From: Paragordius varius
Lineage: Eukaryota > Nematomorpha
DNA: 64,000 nucleotides
Assembly (NCBI GenBank): GCA_964247055.1
Contig: OZ176052.1
Span: 3,348,001-3,412,000 of the forward strand
Reading direction: 5' to 3'
The notes under the pieces were generated by a model. That model saw nothing but the letters and a program-made list of their open reading frames with translations, was not told the origin of the DNA and ran no database searches. The translations under genes were made by a program, and so were the position numbers. Shown piece by piece: positions 59,801-64,000 of this stretch (within the stretch, counting starts at the first letter, position 1; every line of letters starts with the position of its first letter).

Positions 59801-62800
59801 GAAGGGTTAAACATTAGAAGAAAAGGAAGAAGTGGATATGAAGAGGGTTTACTTTAGAAGAAACGGATGAAGTGGATATGAAGAAGGGTTTACTTAAGAA
59901 GAAACGGATGAAGTGGATATGAACAAGGGTGAAACTTTAGAAAAAGATGAAGTGAATATGAAGAAGGGTTGAACTTTAGAAGAAAAGGAAGAAGTGGATA
60001 TGAAAAAGGGTGAAACTTTAGAAGAAACGGATGAAGTGATGAAGAAGGGTTAAACTTTAGAAGAAAAGGAAGAAGTGGATATGAAGAGGGTTTACTTTAG
60101 AAGAAACGGATGAAGTGGATATGAAGAAGGGTTTACTTAAGAAGAAACGGATGAAGTGGATATGAACAAGGGTGAAACTTTAGAAAAAGATGAAGTGAAT
60201 ATGAAGAAGGGTTGAACTTTAGAAGAAAAGGAAGAAGTGGATATGAAAAAGGGTGAAACTTTAGAAGAAACGGATGAAGTGGATATGAAGAAGGGTGAAA
60301 CTTTAGAAGAAACGGATGAAGTGGATATGAAGAAGGGTGAAACTTTAGAAGAAACGGATGAAGTGGATATGAACAAGGGTGAAACTTTAGAAAAAGATGA
60401 AGTGAATATGAAGAAGGGTTGAACTTTAGAAGAAAAGGTAGAAGTGGAAATGAAAAAGGGTGAAACTTTAGAAGAAACGGATGAAGTGGATATGAAGAAG
60501 GGTTAAACTTTAGAAGAAAAGGAAGAAGTGGATATGAAGAGGGTTTACTTTAGAAGAAACGGATGAAGTGGATATGAAAAAGGGTGAAACTTTAGAAGAA
60601 ACGGATGAAGTGGATATAAAAAAGGGTGAAACTTTAGAAAAGGAAGAAGTGGATATGAAGAAGGGTTAAACTTTAGAAGAAAAGGAAGAAGTGGATATGA
60701 AAAAGGGTGAAACTTTAGAAGAAACGGATGAAGTGGATATGAAGAAAGGTTAAACTTTAGAAGAAACGGATGAAGTGGATATGAAAAAGGGTGAAACGTT
60801 AGAAAAGGATGAAGTGGATATGAAGAAGGGTTAAACTTTAGAAGAAAAGGAAGAAGTGGATATGAAGAGGGACTTTAGAAGAAACGGATGAAGTGGATAT
60901 GTAGAAGGGTGAAACTTTAGAAGAAACGGATGAAGTGGATATGAAAAAGGGTGAAACTTTAGAAAAGGATGAAGTGGATATGAAGAAGGGTTAAACTTTA
61001 GAAGAAAAGGAAGAAGTGGATATGAAGAGGGTTTACTTTAGAAGAAACGGATGAAGTGGATATGTAGAAGGGTGAAACTTTAGAAGAAACGGATGAAGTG
61101 GATATGAAAAAGCGTGAAACTTTAGAAAAGGATGAAGTGGATATGAAGAAGGATTAAACTTTAGAAGAAATGGATGAATTGGATATGAAGAAGGGTTAAA
61201 CTTTAGAAGAAAAGGATGAAGTGGATATGAAGCAGGGTTAAACTTTAGAAGAAAAGGAAGAAGTGGATATGAAGAAGGTGAAAATTTTGAAGAAACGGAT
61301 GAAATGGATATGAAGAAGGGTGAAACCTTATAAGAAACGGATGAAATGGAGATGAAGAAGGGTGAAACTTTAGAAAAAAACGATGAAATGGATATAAAGA
61401 AGGGTGAAACTTTAGAAGAAACGGATGAAGTGGATATGAAGAAGGGTGAAACTTTAGAAGAAACGGATGAAGTGGATATGAAGAAGGGTGAAACTTTAGA
61501 AGAAACGGATGAAATGGATATGAAAAAGGGTGAAACTTTAGAAGAAACGGATGAAGTGGATATGAACAAGGGTGAAACTTTAGAAAAAGATGAAGTGGAC
61601 ATGAAGAAGGGTTAAACTTTAGAAGAAAAGGAAGAAATGGATATGAAGAAGGGTGAAACTTTAGAAGAATCGGAGGAAGTGATACGAATAAGGGTGAAAG
61701 CTTTGAAGAATCGGAGGAAAGGGATAATAAGAAGGGTTAAACTTTAGAAGAAACGGAGGAAGTGGATATGAAGTAGGGAGAAACTTTAGAAGAAAAGGAT
61801 GAACTGAATATAAAGAAGGGTGAATCTTTAAAAGAAACGGATGAAGTGGATATGAAGAAGGGTTAAACTTTAGAAGAAACGGATAAAGTGGATATGAAAA
61901 AGGGTGAAACTTTAGAAAAGGAGGAAGTGGATATGAAAAAGGGTGAAACTTTAGAAAAGGAGGAAGTGGATATGAAGAAGGGTTAAACTTTAGAAGAAAA
62001 GGAAGAAGTGGATATGAAGAGGGTTTACTTTAGAAGAAACGGATGAAGTGGATACGTAGAAGGGTGAAACTTTAGAAGAAACGGATGAAGTGGATATGAA
62101 AAAGGGTGAAACTTTAGAAAAGGAGGAAGTGGATATGAAGAAGGGTTAAACTTTAGAAGAAAAGGAAGAAGTGGATATGAAGAGGGTTTACTTTAGAAGA
62201 AACGGATGAAGTGGATATGAAGGGTGAAACTTTAGAAGAAACGGATGAAGTGGATATGAAAAAGGGTGAAACGTTAGAAAAGGATGAAGTGGATATGAAG
62301 AAGGGTTAAACTTTAGAAGAAAAGGAAGAAGTGGATATGAAGAAGGGTTAAACTTTAGAAGAAACGGATGAAGTGGATATGTAGAAGGGTGAAACTTTAG
62401 AAGAAACGGATGAAGTGGATATGTAGAAGGGTGAAACTTTAGAAGAAACGGATGAAGTGGATATGAAAAAGGGTGAAACTTTAGAAAAGGATGAAGTGGA
62501 TATGAAGAAGGGTTAAACTTTAGAAGAAAAGGAAGAAGTGGATATGAAGAGGGTTTACTTTAGAAGAAACGGATGAAGTGGATATGTAGAAGGGTGAAAC
62601 TTTAGAAGAAACGGATGAAGTGGATATGAAGAAGGATTAAACTTTAGAAGAAATGGATGAATTGGATATGAAGAAGGGTTAAACTTTAGAAGAAAAGGAT
62701 GAAGTGGATATGAAGCAGGGTTAAACTTTAGAAGAAAAGGAAGAAGTGGATATGAAGAAGGTGAAAATTTTGAAGAAACGGATGAAATGGATATGAAGAA

Positions 62801-64000
62801 GGGTGAAACCTTATAAGAAACGGATGAAATGGAGATGAAGAAGGGTGAAACTTTAGAAAAAAACGATGAAATGGATATAAAGAAGGGTGAAACTTTAGAA
62901 GAAACGGATGAAGTGGATATGAAGAAGGGTGAAACTTTAGAAGAAACGGATGAAATGGATATGAAAAAGGGTGAAACTTTAGAAGAAACGGATGAAGTGG
63001 ATATGAACAAGGGTGAAACTTTAGAAAAAGATGAAGTGGACATGAAGAAGGGTTATACTTTAGAAGAAAAGGAAGAAGTGGATATGAAAAAGGGTGAAAC
63101 TTTAGAAGAAATGGTGAAGTGGATATGAAGAAGGGTGAAAATTTTGAAGAAACGGATGAAATGGATATGAAGAAGGGTGAAATCTTATAAGAAACGGATG
63201 AAATGGAGATGAAGAAGGGTGAAACTTTAGAAAAAAACGATGAAATGGATATGAAGAAGGGTGAAACTTTAGAAGAATCGGAGGAAGTGGATACGAATAA
63301 GGGTGAAAGCTTTGAAGAATCGGAGGAAAGGGATATTAAGAAGGGTGAAACATTAGAAGAAACGGATGAAGTGGATATGAAAAAGAGTGAAACTTTAGAA
63401 AAGGATGAAGTGGATATGAAAAAGGGTGAAACTTTAGAAAAAACGGATGAAGTGGATATGAAGAAGGGTTAAACTTTAGAAGAAAAGGAAGAAGTGGATA
63501 TGAAGAGTGTTTACTTTAGAAGAAACGGATGAAGTGGATATGTAGAAGGGTGAAACTTTAGAAGAAACGGATGAAGTGGATATGAAAAAGGGTGAAACTT
63601 TAGAAGAAAAGGATGAAGTGGATATGAAGCAGGGTTAAACTTTAGAAGAAAAGGATGAAGTGGATATGAAGAAGGGTGAAAATTTTGAAGAAACGGATGA
63701 AATGGATGTGAAGAAGGGTGAAATCTTATAAGAAACGGATGAAATGGAGATGAAGAAGGGTGAAACTTTAGAAAAAAACGATGAAATGGATATGAAGAAG
63801 GGTGAAACTTTAGAGGAAACGGAGGAAGTGGATATGAAAAAGGGTTAAACTTTAGAAGAAACGGAGGAAGTGGATATGAAGAAGGGTGAAACATTAGAAG
63901 AAACGGATGAAGTGGATATGAAAAAGAGTGAAACTTTAGAAAAGGATGAAGTGGAAAATGAAGAAGGGTTAAACTTTAGAAGAAAAGGAAGAAGTGGATA
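56850..64000. repeat. Large satellite of 42-bp and 39-bp units, running off the window
   Basis: More than 7 kb of tandem units built on agggtgaaactttagaagaa plus acggatgaagtggatatgaa. The common 42-bp unit would encode KGETLEETDEVDMK, and a 39-bp variant KGETLEKDEVDMK. Unit lengths are multiples of three, which hints at a coding origin. However, the frequent variant gggttaaactt puts TAA in frame, so the longest plus-strand run is about 90 codons; minus-strand runs (up to 189 codons) read as HPFLLKFHPSSYPL-like peptides. Blocks recur at long range: 57.24 kb matches 61.68 kb (shift 4437), and 58.9-59.7 kb matches 63.2-64.0 kb (shift 4287). The left edge (56.75-57.0 kb) is worn. I do not call a gene. 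Confidence 0.9.

Noticed and set aside
61033-61602. 189-codon minus frame in the satellite
   Set aside because: It is the longest of many equivalent frames in the array, with no start context, no conservation of frame between blocks, and composition dictated by the 42-bp unit.
1-64000. tRNA, rRNA, CRISPR, bacterial operons, or LTR/retroviral remnants
   Set aside because: I looked for cloverleaf-like, repeat-spacer, reverse transcriptase and integrase signals and saw none that I could support. I cannot exclude very worn fragments without a profile search.

Overview
This is a very AT-rich animal nuclear window with intron-split genes and many decayed DNA transposons. It has no rRNA, tRNA, CRISPR or prokaryotic features that I could see. 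The ADAM10 orthologue resembles insect Kuzbanian closely (for example [13 protein letters not shown] after the membrane segment), so I infer an arthropod, most likely an insect. I cannot name the species. A reduced parasitic lineage such as Strepsiptera would fit the AT content and tiny introns, but that is a guess.

Layout: (1) 1-2504, repeats. (2) 2505-16584 (+), a 24-exon kuzbanian/ADAM10 gene. Its reading frame closes exactly at 1718 residues, and it has an intact zinc site and a long low-complexity cytoplasmic tail. (3) 19161-25344 (-), a 12-exon pyruvate dehydrogenase kinase of 546 residues, convergent with kuz. (4) 28100-38707 (+), a 13-exon TRPC-type channel of 738 residues, divergent from Pdk. 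A possible alternative last exon lies at 39138-39262. Its 4-kb intron holds a mariner split by a hAT, which is itself split by a hAT-type MITE. (5) 40601-44196 (-), a three-exon gene for a Tc1/mariner-derived protein that has lost catalytic acidic residues, which suggests domestication. (6) 42.7-52.7 kb, a nest of inverted palindromic MITE copies, a non-autonomous Helitron, a 3.45-kb hAT with an 8-bp target duplication, and, among them, an unrecognised minus-strand gene (47281-47870). (7) 52.7-56.8 kb, gene-poor sequence with MITEs. (8) 56.85 kb to the end, a satellite of 42-bp and 39-bp units that would encode 14- or 13-residue repeats but is riddled with stops.

The most unusual feature is a set of extremely short introns of 22-26 nt. 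Kuz introns 1-3 are 22, 25 and 23 nt, Pdk introns 1-2 are 23 and 25 nt, and the unrecognised gene at 47.3-47.9 kb has a row of them. In kuz and Pdk they are confined to the first exons, while later introns run from about 80 nt to several kb. Frame and homology continue precisely across each of them in kuz and Pdk. The genes do not form a functional cluster: they are a Notch-pathway sheddase, a mitochondrial kinase, a cation channel and a probable DNA-binding exaptation.
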